DNA from: JBOFSQ01 sp051651625
GTDB taxonomy: Bacteria > Planctomycetota > Planctomycetia > Pirellulales > Thermoguttaceae
Reading direction: 5' to 3'
Length of the DNA: 43,800 nucleotides
NCBI GenBank assembly: GCA_051651625.1
Contig: JBOFSQ010000092.1
Location: forward strand, 1 to 43,800
Shown here: positions 7,403-14,904 of the stretch, one piece after another
Numbering within the stretch: position 1 is the stretch's first letter
Layout of the letters: every line of letters starts with the position of its first letter
Notes under the pieces: generated by a model
Databases searched by the model: none
The model's input: only the letters and a program-made list of their open reading frames with translations
What the model was told of the DNA's origin: nothing
Translations under genes and position numbers: made by a program

Positions 7403-9763
7403 ATGAAACTCTGTATCTCCCTGCTCTTTGTATTCGCCGCAGTCGTCGTGCCGGTTTACGCCGACGCGATGCAAGTGGTTGTGTTTGAAGGAAAACGTGT
7501 CTGGTCGCGGAATGAAGGAGCGATTCAAGTTATCGGTGACGTTGGTGACACTGGCGGTGCTCGCATCGTCCACACCGGCAAACTCGATTGGTCACTCTTC
7601 GATGGCGAACGAATCGCCGTTCAATGTGGCGACAGGTTCACGCTCTCCGCGAACATGCGTTGCGAAAGCGCAAACAATTCGGATGGACACGCCGGAATCT
7701 CCGTCGTCACACGCAACGCCGCTGGCGACGTTATTTCATGGGACTACGCGCACGCCGCCGCAACACGCGGCAGCAATGGCAGTGGCGGTAACGTGCGATC
7801 AACGTTCATCGTCCCGCCAAACGTCGCCACAATCGAACCGCGCATCATCGGAAACGGCCCCGCAACCGTCGATGCCGTAGCGTTCACCATCACCAAGACC
7901 GGCACATACGAAATACCAGTAACACCGGTCGTCGAACGACATTCGACCGCAACGCTCGACTTCGCGATCACGTTTCCGTCGGGCGAGATCGCGTTGACCG
8001 ACAAACGCACGCAGCGAACGTGGCGAACGACAACGAACACATTTTTCGCTGCGCCGAAGAGTGCTCCCGAACAACCATTCACGTTCTCACTCGTCAACTG
8101 CGAGACCGCGCAAGAGATCAACGTGCAAATCGTACTCGATGCGAACAGCATCGCATTCGAGATCACCGGCGATGGCGCAATGTCGTCGCGCGGTGTTGCG
8201 TATCCGCCGCCGTTCAAATCGGAAGCGGGCGACAGACTCATCGTTCCCGTCAACGAAGGTGTCGGTTATCCGGTCGAGATGAAAGAGATTGGTGTGCGGC
8301 GTCTGATTGCGTATGGCGGTCACGGAATTTGCATGCCGTTTTGGGGACAAATCAGCGACGCAAACGGTGCAGGATACGTCGCCATCTTGGAAACGCCCGA
8401 CGACGCCGCCATCGACATTGTGCCAAACGTTGCGGACGAAGTTAACGAAAAACTCACGGTGGGTTGCGTTTGGGAAGCGTCGCTCGGCGCGTGGCGTTAT
8501 CCGCGACGGGTGAAGTTTACGTTCTTGGACGGCGGCGGGCACGTCGCGGTTTGCAAAGAATATCGCAAGTACGCCCAGCAAACTGGTCTCGTCAAAACGT
8601 TCACCGAGAAAGTGAAAGAGCGTCCGCAGATCGACATGCTTCTCGGCGCGGCGAACATCTGGTTTTGGGGCGACAAAGGTTACAGCGGCGGAAATAGAAT
8701 GACTGTCGTTCACGAGATGAAAAAACTCGGAATGGATCGACTTCTCTGGAGCAGCGGCGGGAGTGCGGAAGAACTTGAAGAACTCAACAAACTCGGCGGC
8801 GTTCTCACCAGTCGCTACGACATCTATCAAGATGCGATGGACCCGGCGCAGTTTGCAAACGTCGCTTACGTTCACGGCGACTGGACGAGCGATGCGTGGC
8901 CGCACGACATCAACTGGACTGCACCGAACGGCGAGTGGCGACGCGGCTGGGAAGTCGAGGCGAAGGACACGACGAAGCCGCGAATTGCGTGCGGTGTGAT
9001 TTGCGACGCGAAGGCGGTGCCGTATGCGGTCAAACGAATCGGTGACGAACTCAAGACGAAACCGTACAAAGCTCGCTTCATCGACACGACCGTCGCCGCG
9101 CCATGGTTTGAGTGTTACAATCCCGACCATCCGATGACGCGAACGGACAGCAAAAACTACAAGATGAAACTGCTGCAAACGGTGTGCGACTTTGGCCTCG
9201 TCTGCGGGAGCGAAACGGGGCACGATGCGTCGGTTCCGTTCTGCGATTTTTTTGAAGGGATGCTCAGTCTCGGCCCGTATCGCATCGACGAAGCTGGTCG
9301 CAATATGCTGGAGCTAGTCGATGATATTCCGCCAAATATCGAGAAATTTCAAGTCAATCCGGCGTTACGTTTACCGCTGTGGGAGCTGGTTTATCACGAC
9401 TGCGTCGTCGCGCAGTGGTACTGGGGCGACTACAACAACAAGCTGCCGAAAGTGTGGCGTGAGCGCGACCTCTTCAACGCTCTCTACGGCACGCCGCCTA
9501 TGTATATGTTCACGTTTGATTTTTGGGAAAAGAACAAGGAACGATTCGCGGAGAGTTATCGCACGGCAACGACCGTCGCCCGCGCGACCGCTTACGCCGA
9601 GATGACCGACCACCATATTCTCTCGCCGGATCGTCTCGTGCAACAGTCGGAGTTTTCAAACGGCGTCCGCGTGACCGTCAACTTCGGCGATAAGACGTTT
9701 CGATGCGATGACGGAACGGAAATCGCCCCGCACGAGTGGTGCGTTGTGAATGAGACCAAATGA
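7403..9763 (+). CDS. Secreted glycoside-hydrolase-like protein (GH101/DUF5696-like)
   Basis: The frame is open from 7133, but the signal peptide MKLCISLLFVFAAVVVPVYA begins at the ATG at 7403, which gives 786 residues. The N-terminal half is beta-rich and carries a carbohydrate-binding-like region (about 25-170). The C-terminal half looks like an alpha/beta barrel hydrolase, with DRLLWSSGG, TSRYDIYQD, FIDTTVAAPW, GSETGHDASVPFCDFFEG and APHEWCVVN. The acidic residues in FIDTT and GSETGHD are plausible catalytic positions. The arrangement resembles large secreted glycosidases related to GH101 and DUF5696; the family call is from memory and uncertain. It is followed by rhamnose isomerase, so a rhamnose-containing glycan is a possible substrate. 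No strong ribosome site precedes the ATG. Confidence 0.5.
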   Translation: MKLCISLLFVFAAVVVPVYADAMQVVVFEGKRVWSRNEGAIQVIGDVGDTGGARIVHTGKLDWSLFDGERIAVQCGDRFTLSANMRCESANNSDGHAGISVVTRNAAGDVISWDYAHAAATRGSNGSGGNVRSTFIVPPNVATIEPRIIGNGPATVDAVAFTITKTGTYEIPVTPVVERHSTATLDFAITFPSGEIALTDKRTQRTWRTTTNTFFAAPKSAPEQPFTFSLVNCETAQEINVQIVLDANSIAFEITGDGAMSSRGVAYPPPFKSEAGDRLIVPVNEGVGYPVEMKEIGVRRLIAYGGHGICMPFWGQISDANGAGYVAILETPDDAAIDIVPNVADEVNEKLTVGCVWEASLGAWRYPRRVKFTFLDGGGHVAVCKEYRKYAQQTGLVKTFTEKVKERPQIDMLLGAANIWFWGDKGYSGGNRMTVVHEMKKLGMDRLLWSSGGSAEELEELNKLGGVLTSRYDIYQDAMDPAQFANVAYVHGDWTSDAWPHDINWTAPNGEWRRGWEVEAKDTTKPRIACGVICDAKAVPYAVKRIGDELKTKPYKARFIDTTVAAPWFECYNPDHPMTRTDSKNYKMKLLQTVCDFGLVCGSETGHDASVPFCDFFEGMLSLGPYRIDEAGRNMLELVDDIPPNIEKFQVNPALRLPLWELVYHDCVVAQWYWGDYNNKLPKVWRERDLFNALYGTPPMYMFTFDFWEKNKERFAESYRTATTVARATAYAEMTDHHILSPDRLVQQSEFSNGVRVTVNFGDKTFRCDDGTEIAPHEWCVVNETK

Positions 9764-9866
9764 CACCTCTCCCCCTCGCCCCTTTTCAAAACGGCAAATC
9801 TCCGCATAATGGTACGGTCGTTTTTAGATTGAACACATAACCAACAATCAAACAAGGAGAACCGCA

Positions 9867-11099
9867 ATGAGTCGTTTGGAGAAATCGTTTGAGCTTGCGA
9901 AGGAGCAGTACGCAGAAATCGGCGTTGATGTTGAGGCGGCGATGAAGCGGCTGGCAACGGTTAAAGTCTCGCTGCACTGCTGGCAGGGTGACGATGTTGG
10001 CGGGTTTGAGTCGGCGGATGGACTTCAAGGCGGCGGGATTCTCGCCACGGGAAACTACCCCGGCAAAGCGACGACACCGCAGGAACTCCGCGATCACGCC
10101 GACCGCGCACTCGCAATGATTCCGGGAAAACACCGGTTCAATCTCCACGCGATCTATCTCGAACACCAAGGCAAAGCCGTCTCGCGCGACGCCATCGAAC
10201 CAAAACATTTTGAAGGGTGGATCGAATGGGCCAAAGAACGCGGTCTCGGTCTCGACTTCAACCCGACGTTCTTTTCGCACCCGCTCTCAAACGACGGTTT
10301 CTCGATTTCGTCTGCCGATAAATCGCGGCGTGAGTTTTGGATTCGCCACGGAATCGCGTGCCGCAAGATCGGTGCGGCGATGGGAAAGGCACTCGGTACG
10401 CCCGCAGTCGTAAACTTCTGGATGCACGACGGTTTCAAAGACATCCCCGTTGACCGCCTCGCACCTCGCAAACGAATGGCCGAATCGCTCGACACAATCT
10501 TCGCCGAAAAACTCGACCCCAAACACGAACTCGATGCCATCGAAAGTAAACTGTTCGGAATCGGCAGCGAAACTTACGTCGTCGGCTCGCACGAATTCTT
10601 TATGGGTTACGCCGTCAAGAACAACAAACTCATCTGCCTCGACGCCGGTCACTTTCACCCCACCGAAGGGATCGCCGACAAACTTTCGTCGTGTTCACTC
10701 TTCGTTGACCGACTTCTCTTGCACGTCAGCCGCCCCGTTCGCTGGGACAGCGATCACGTTGTCATCTGGAACGACGACCTGCGTGCGATTGCCGAAGAAC
10801 TTGTTCGCAACGACTTGCTGGGCCGCGTCCACATCGGACTCGACTTCTTCGACGGCACGATCAACCGCATCGCTGCGTGGACTATCGGTACGCGGGCGAT
10901 GATCAAGGCGTTGCTCGCAGCGATGCTCGAACCGCTCGCATTGATGCGGCAGTTTGAACGCGACGGCGACTACACACGACGACTTGCAATGCTCGAAGAG
11001 ATCAAGACGTTCCCGTTCGGTGCCGTTTGGGACACATACTGCGAACGCAACAATGTCCCTGTCGGGACTGCGTGGATTGATAGTGTGATGAAAGGATGA
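9867..11099 (+). CDS. rhaA: L-rhamnose isomerase
   Basis: A 410-residue protein close in length to E. coli RhaA (419). It converts L-rhamnose to L-rhamnulose in the cytoplasm, a metal-dependent isomerisation on a TIM barrel. Recognisable RhaA segments include VSLHCWQGDDVGGFE, NLHAIYLEH, DFNPTFFSHP, SHEFFMGYAV, CLDAGHFHPTE, LHVSRPVRWDSDHVV and HIGLDFFDGTINRIAAW, which contain the His and Asp residues expected for metal and substrate. An AAGGAG site precedes the ATG. No rhaB or rhaD is nearby, so the rest of the pathway must be elsewhere. Confidence 0.95.
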   Translation: MSRLEKSFELAKEQYAEIGVDVEAAMKRLATVKVSLHCWQGDDVGGFESADGLQGGGILATGNYPGKATTPQELRDHADRALAMIPGKHRFNLHAIYLEHQGKAVSRDAIEPKHFEGWIEWAKERGLGLDFNPTFFSHPLSNDGFSISSADKSRREFWIRHGIACRKIGAAMGKALGTPAVVNFWMHDGFKDIPVDRLAPRKRMAESLDTIFAEKLDPKHELDAIESKLFGIGSETYVVGSHEFFMGYAVKNNKLICLDAGHFHPTEGIADKLSSCSLFVDRLLLHVSRPVRWDSDHVVIWNDDLRAIAEELVRNDLLGRVHIGLDFFDGTINRIAAWTIGTRAMIKALLAAMLEPLALMRQFERDGDYTRRLAMLEEIKTFPFGAVWDTYCERNNVPVGTAWIDSVMKG

Positions 11100-11103
11100 T
11101 GCG

Positions 11104-11649
11104 ATGACCGGAACGACCAAACCAGCAACACCAGACTTGTTGTCAAAGCCGACTGTTTATTTGGAGTCATCCGTAATCAGCATGCTCGCAGCACGGCCAA
11201 GCAATAATGTTTTAACGCTGGCAATGCAAAGGCATACCCACCAGTGGTGGAATGAAGAGCGTCGCCACTGCGAACTGTTTGTCTCGGCGACTGTGCTGGA
11301 CGAGATACGAAGAGGTGACGCCTCGGCGAGTCAAGAAAGAATGGCAATCGTACAGGGGTTGCCCATATTGCGTCATGAACCTCAAATTCAGCGGCTCGCA
11401 GATGTTTTGGTTCTGCGGCATCTTTTGCCGAAAAAAGCTCTTGAAGACGCCCTTCACATAGCGACTGCGGCACATTACGGGATCAACTACTTGTTGACTT
11501 GGAATTGTACTCACATCGCAAATTCAACCAACTTTCGGAGGATTGCAAAAACTATCCGTGAAAGTGGGTTTCAGGCACCAGTGCTATGTACCCCAATGAA
11601 CTTGTCCTTCCAAAAGAAAGGTTACAAAGATGAGCACGACTCTCACTAA
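11104..11649 (+). CDS. PIN-domain protein, VapC-like toxin candidate
   Basis: A 181-residue protein. It carries a PIN-like nuclease pattern: the first strand VYLESSVISML, a middle TVLDEIRRGD and LEDALHIATAAHYGINYLLTWNCTHIAN near the C-terminus. The first acidic position is Glu rather than Asp, as in a known subfamily beginning Y-x-E-S/T-S. The last 20 bases overlap the start of the 71-codon gene downstream, so the two are probably translated together. The order toxin before antitoxin is the reverse of classical VapBC. It likely cleaves RNA when unopposed, by family inference. It begins four bases after rhaA, but is functionally unrelated. Confidence 0.7.
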   Translation: MTGTTKPATPDLLSKPTVYLESSVISMLAARPSNNVLTLAMQRHTHQWWNEERRHCELFVSATVLDEIRRGDASASQERMAIVQGLPILRHEPQIQRLADVLVLRHLLPKKALEDALHIATAAHYGINYLLTWNCTHIANSTNFRRIAKTIRESGFQAPVLCTPMNLSFQKKGYKDEHDSH

Positions 11650-11845
11650 AAAGAAAAAAAAGAAGGTGTGGCAAAACCCATTCGTCGCGGAGCTACGCAA
11701 ATTGCGAGATGAACGCGCTAAACAGTTTAACTACGATTCCGCAAAGATGTCGCAAGACTTGCTCGACAGACAAGAGGCGATGGAGAAGGCTGGTTGGAAG
11801 TTCGTGGACCGGCCATGCCACCGGTACGAGCAACAGGATGAGTAG
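11630..11845 (+). CDS. Small antitoxin-like partner of the PIN protein
   Basis: A 71-residue protein. A lysine-rich N-terminus (TKKKKKK) is followed by NPFVAELRKLRDERAKQFNYDSAKMSQDLLDRQEAMEKAGW. The pattern of a hydrophobic/charged helix followed by FNYD is typical of short proteins encoded directly after PIN-domain genes in cyanobacteria and planctomycetes. The ATG at 11630 overlaps the PIN gene by 20 bases and has GAAAGG upstream. I infer an antitoxin function from size, charge and overlap. Confidence 0.6.
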   Translation: MSTTLTKKKKKKVWQNPFVAELRKLRDERAKQFNYDSAKMSQDLLDRQEAMEKAGWKFVDRPCHRYEQQDE

Positions 11846-11896
11846 GATGTCCCTCGCCACGAACGACCAATCACACAGCAGTTCCCCACAACACAC

Positions 11897-12931
11897 ATGC
11901 CCCAATACACAATCCCCGAATCGTATCGTCCGCTCTTACCGCTACGCGAAGTTGAGATTGCGATCAAAGAGGTGAAAGACTTCTTTGAACGCGAGTTGGC
12001 GTCGGTGCTTCAGCTTCAGCGTGTTACTGCGCCGTTCTTCGTTCGCAGCGGACTCGGTCTCAACGACGATCTCAACGGCATCGAGCAACCGGTACGATTT
12101 CACGTCCGCGGTGCGAGTGCTGATGTTGAGGTTGTGCAGTCGCTTGCGAAGTGGAAGCGGCACGCGCTCAAGCGTTACGGTTTCGCATCGGGCGAGGGAA
12201 TCTACACCGACATGAACGCAATCCGTCCCGACGAAACACTCGACGCGATTCACTCGTTCTACGTCGATCAGTGGGACTGGGAAAAGGTGATCGCGCCGCA
12301 CCAGCGGAACGAAACGTATCTTGCCGAGACGGTGCGTGCGATCTACGGTGCCATCGTTAAGACGGAACGTTATGTTGCGTCGCAACACCGCGCGATCAAA
12401 CCGACGTTGCCCGAAGCGATCACAATCATCTCGTCAGAAGAACTTCTGCGACGTTATCCAAACGAAAACGCGAAAGAGCGTGAACGCATTATCACGAAAG
12501 AGCACGGTGCCGTCTTCATCGTTGGTATCGGTGGCACGCTATCAGATGGGACAATCCACGACGGACGTTCGCCCGACTACGACGACTGGACGACGCCACG
12601 CGGCGACGGCGGATTCGGTCTCAACGGTGACATTCTTGTTTGGAATCCGGTGCTGGAGATTGCGTTTGAACTTTCGTCGATGGGGATTCGTGTGAGTCCG
12701 CAGGTTTTGCGCGAACAGCTTTCCATTCGGAAGTGCGAGTCGCGGAGCGAGTTTGCGTTTCACCGTTCGCTGCTTGCGGGCGAGTTGCCGCAAACGATGG
12801 GCGGCGGCATCGGCCAGTCGCGGCTCTGTATGCAGATGTTGCGAACGGCACACATCGGCGAAGTCGCGTGCGGCCTCTGGCCCGACGACGTAGTTGCCGA
12901 CTGCCAAAGACGCGGCGTGGTGCTGTTATGA
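11897..12931 (+). CDS. asnA: Aspartate-ammonia ligase
   Basis: A 344-residue protein, similar in length to E. coli AsnA (330). It makes L-asparagine from aspartate, ammonia and ATP using a class II aminoacyl-tRNA-synthetase-like fold. Signature segments are VTAPFFVRSGLGLNDDLNG, EVVQSLAKWKRHALKRYG, GEGIYTDMNAIRPDE, HSFYVDQWDWEKVI, and the C-terminal GGGIGQSRLCMQMLRTAHIGEV. The start is the ATG at 11897 because MPQYTIPESYRP matches the family's beginning. Its stop overlaps the start of the GNAT gene (ATGA), implying translational coupling. Confidence 0.95.
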   Translation: MPQYTIPESYRPLLPLREVEIAIKEVKDFFERELASVLQLQRVTAPFFVRSGLGLNDDLNGIEQPVRFHVRGASADVEVVQSLAKWKRHALKRYGFASGEGIYTDMNAIRPDETLDAIHSFYVDQWDWEKVIAPHQRNETYLAETVRAIYGAIVKTERYVASQHRAIKPTLPEAITIISSEELLRRYPNENAKERERIITKEHGAVFIVGIGGTLSDGTIHDGRSPDYDDWTTPRGDGGFGLNGDILVWNPVLEIAFELSSMGIRVSPQVLREQLSIRKCESRSEFAFHRSLLAGELPQTMGGGIGQSRLCMQMLRTAHIGEVACGLWPDDVVADCQRRGVVLL

Positions 12932-13503
12932 GAGTCGAACTTCGTGATGAGGCGTCAATCGACGCCGCGCTCGACGCCCAGCTCAAACAGTTTCTCGCCG
13001 ACACGTTTCCAGCTTGGGCCGACATATTTCGGTCGCAGCGAGTGTGGCACCGGACGCCGCCGCTCTACACCGTCATCGCTTGGGACGCTGATTGCGTAAT
13101 CGGTCACGTTGCGGTTGTGAGCCGCGTAATCACGACGACTTGGAACTGGCGTTATCGCGTGGCGAGTGTACAAGGCGTCAGCGTCACCGAATCGGCACGA
13201 CATCGTGGACTCGGCAAAACTCTCCTCGCTCGCGCCATCGACGAAGCGCGAACACGCGGTTTCGCATTTGCAATTCTGTATTGCCAAGAATCGCTCGTGC
13301 CGTATTATCAACGTCTCGGCTGGACGCTCGCCGACGACTCAATGATCATGCGTAACAGTCGCGATCAGCCGATAGCGATGCGGTCTAACTGTCCGATGTA
13401 CTTCACACTAGCCGAAACGCAATTCCCCGAAGGCCCAATCGACATCCACTCGCCAGACGACGGCACAAAACCCGACACAAAATCTGCGTGCTTGGCCTTT
13501 TGA
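12928..13503 (+). CDS. GNAT-family N-acetyltransferase
   Basis: A 191-residue protein beginning at ATG 12928, whose first bases overlap the asnA stop (ATGA). Motif A of the GNAT fold is VQGVSVTESARHRGLGKTLLARAI, with R-x-x-G-L-G-K binding acetyl-CoA. A later CQESLVPYYQRLGW is motif B. The layout is somewhat like AAC(2')-type aminoglycoside or NodA-type acyltransferases, but the substrate cannot be told. Coupling to asnA suggests co-expression only. The C-terminus (from about 165) is polar and low in structure. Confidence 0.8.
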   Translation: MRVELRDEASIDAALDAQLKQFLADTFPAWADIFRSQRVWHRTPPLYTVIAWDADCVIGHVAVVSRVITTTWNWRYRVASVQGVSVTESARHRGLGKTLLARAIDEARTRGFAFAILYCQESLVPYYQRLGWTLADDSMIMRNSRDQPIAMRSNCPMYFTLAETQFPEGPIDIHSPDDGTKPDTKSACLAF

Positions 13504-13525
13504 CGCGGCGCAATGGCGGTATAAT
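13500..13525 (+). promoter_or_regulatory. Possible promoter of lemA
   Basis: A perfect TATAAT lies at 13520-13525. The best -35-like hexamer is TTGACG at 13500-13505, but the spacer is only 14 bp, shorter than usual. The lemA ATG follows at 13592. Confidence 0.3.
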
Positions 13526-13591
13526 GCCACGCCGTTGGGTTTGCGTGTGTTGGCGGTTTCTCTCTCTCGAAAAAAAAAATGAGGTGACGTT

Positions 13592-14206
13592 ATGACAGGT
13601 TTGGTTCTCGTGCTCGTTGTGGTGTTGGGTGGAATGTTCGCGGCGGCTCTGGTGGTGTTCTTCTGGGGCGTTGCGGTTTACAACGGACTTGTCACGCTGC
13701 GGAATCGTTTCAAAAACGCATTCGCACAGATCGACGTACAACTCAAGCGGCGTTACGACTTGATCCCGAATCTCGTCGAGACGGTGAAAGGGTACATGAA
13801 ACATGAGAAAGAGACGCTCGAAAACGTGACGATGGCCCGCAACCAAGCGTTTGGAGCGAACAGTCGTGCGGCGGCGAATCCCGACGACCCGTCTGCGATG
13901 CGTGGGTTAATGAGTGCCGAGTCGAATCTCGGCGGCGCGCTGGGACGGCTCATGGTCGTTATGGAAGCGTACCCCGACCTCAAGGCGAATCAAAACGTCA
14001 TGGCGTTGCAAGAGGAACTGTCATCGACGGAAAACAAAATCTCGTTCGCCCGTCAAGCCTACAACGACTCGGTGATGCAATACAACACTGCCCGCGAAGT
14101 TTTTCCGTCGAACGTCATCGCTGGGTTCTGCTCGTTCCGCGAAGCGACGCCGTTCGTAATCGAAAACGAATCCGAAAAAGCCGCACCAAAAGTGAGTTTG
14201 ACGTGA
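13592..14206 (+). CDS. lemA: LemA family membrane protein
   Basis: A 204-residue protein. One N-terminal membrane helix (about 3-28) is followed by the LemA signature: YNGLVTLRNRFKNAFAQIDVQLKRRYDLIPNLVETVKGYMKHEKETLENV, then a helical bundle with LGRLMVVMEAYPDLKANQN and NKISFARQAYNDSVMQYN. LemA proteins are membrane-anchored four-helix bundles of unclear function. Family length is about 185-200, so it is complete. The usual partner TPM-domain or HtpX-like gene is not present. A run of nine A precedes the ribosome site GAGGTGACG. Confidence 0.9.
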   Translation: MTGLVLVLVVVLGGMFAAALVVFFWGVAVYNGLVTLRNRFKNAFAQIDVQLKRRYDLIPNLVETVKGYMKHEKETLENVTMARNQAFGANSRAAANPDDPSAMRGLMSAESNLGGALGRLMVVMEAYPDLKANQNVMALQEELSSTENKISFARQAYNDSVMQYNTAREVFPSNVIAGFCSFREATPFVIENESEKAAPKVSLT

Positions 14207-14280
14207 TGAGAGGTAGTTGCCACATCAAAACAAGAGTTTGAGAGACGCCGAAAATCCCACAGTGGCCACGGAGACGCGCA

Positions 14281-14619
14281 ATGAGTACGACAATTAACAC
14301 ACTCGCTCCAATCGAAATTTGGGAAGTCTCGCTCGATGACGCGACAATCAAGTTTTTTCAACCACTCATCGTTGAACCGGTGCGCGAGCTTGATGATCCG
14401 AATGACCCATGCGAAGCTACGCACCTATCGGTGCGACTTCCCAAACTGAATATCGACGTCTTCGCTCCAACGCATTCCGAACTGATCGGTTGGGTGAAAA
14501 GTGACATCCGCACAATGTGGAATCACTTCGTCCGCAAAGACGACGCAAAACTCAATCCCGACGCCATCGCTGTCAAACGAAACTACCTCGCCATTGCGGA
14601 GGAAGTCTCAAATGGGTAG
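14281..14619 (+). CDS. Hypothetical protein paired with a HicA-like gene
   Basis: A 112-residue protein without a recognised domain. It begins MSTTINTLAPIEIWEVSLDDATIKFFQPL and ends with a helical AVKRNYLAIAEEVSNG. It is acidic overall, soluble and lacks signals for export. The last eight bases overlap the start of the HicA-like gene, so the pair is probably translated together. By context I suggest an antitoxin-like or regulatory partner; there is no direct motif support. The A in ATG 14281 follows GGAGACGCGCA. Confidence 0.55.
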   Translation: MSTTINTLAPIEIWEVSLDDATIKFFQPLIVEPVRELDDPNDPCEATHLSVRLPKLNIDVFAPTHSELIGWVKSDIRTMWNHFVRKDDAKLNPDAIAVKRNYLAIAEEVSNG

Positions 14620-14896
14620 AGTACGAGCGGGACGCAACGTTGATGCTGCCCTGCGCAAAAAAGGGTTCAAACGTGACGCCAGTGGAGACCACGTTTACTA
14701 TTTCTTTACCGATCCGGAAGGACAAGAGACAATTCTCAACACAAAAATGAGTCACGGGATGCTCGGCAGTACCATTGACGCCAAGACGCTTTCGCTCATG
14801 TCGCGGCAGCTTCGCATAACGAAGGCACAGTTTCTCGATCTCATCGACTGTGTACTTTCCGAATCAGAATACCGGAACATTGTCAACCAACAGTAG
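14612..14896 (+). CDS. HicA-like small protein (toxin candidate)
   Basis: A 94-residue protein starting at ATG 14612, preceded by GCGGAGGAAG and overlapping the upstream gene. It reads RNVDAALRKKGFKRDASGDHVYYFF, a dsRBD-like HicA arrangement with conserved G-F and the G-D-H histidine, then TKMSHGMLGSTIDAKTLSLMSRQLRITKAQFLDLIDC. HicA toxins normally have about 60-80 residues; this longer variant with ISHG/MSHG and LIDC at the end is seen in standalone relatives. It probably binds and cleaves mRNA if it is a true HicA; the family call is from motif reading. Confidence 0.55.
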   Translation: MGRVRAGRNVDAALRKKGFKRDASGDHVYYFFTDPEGQETILNTKMSHGMLGSTIDAKTLSLMSRQLRITKAQFLDLIDCVLSESEYRNIVNQQ

Positions 14897-14904
14897 AACA
14901 ATCT

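Noticed and set aside
8087..9223. Minus-strand open frame opposite the hydrolase (378 codons)
   Set aside because: Shadow frame, no signals or domains.
12733..12927. Upstream extension of the GNAT gene
   Set aside because: The extension lies in the asnA coding region; the ATG at 12928 gives the ATGA overlap and the family-like start.
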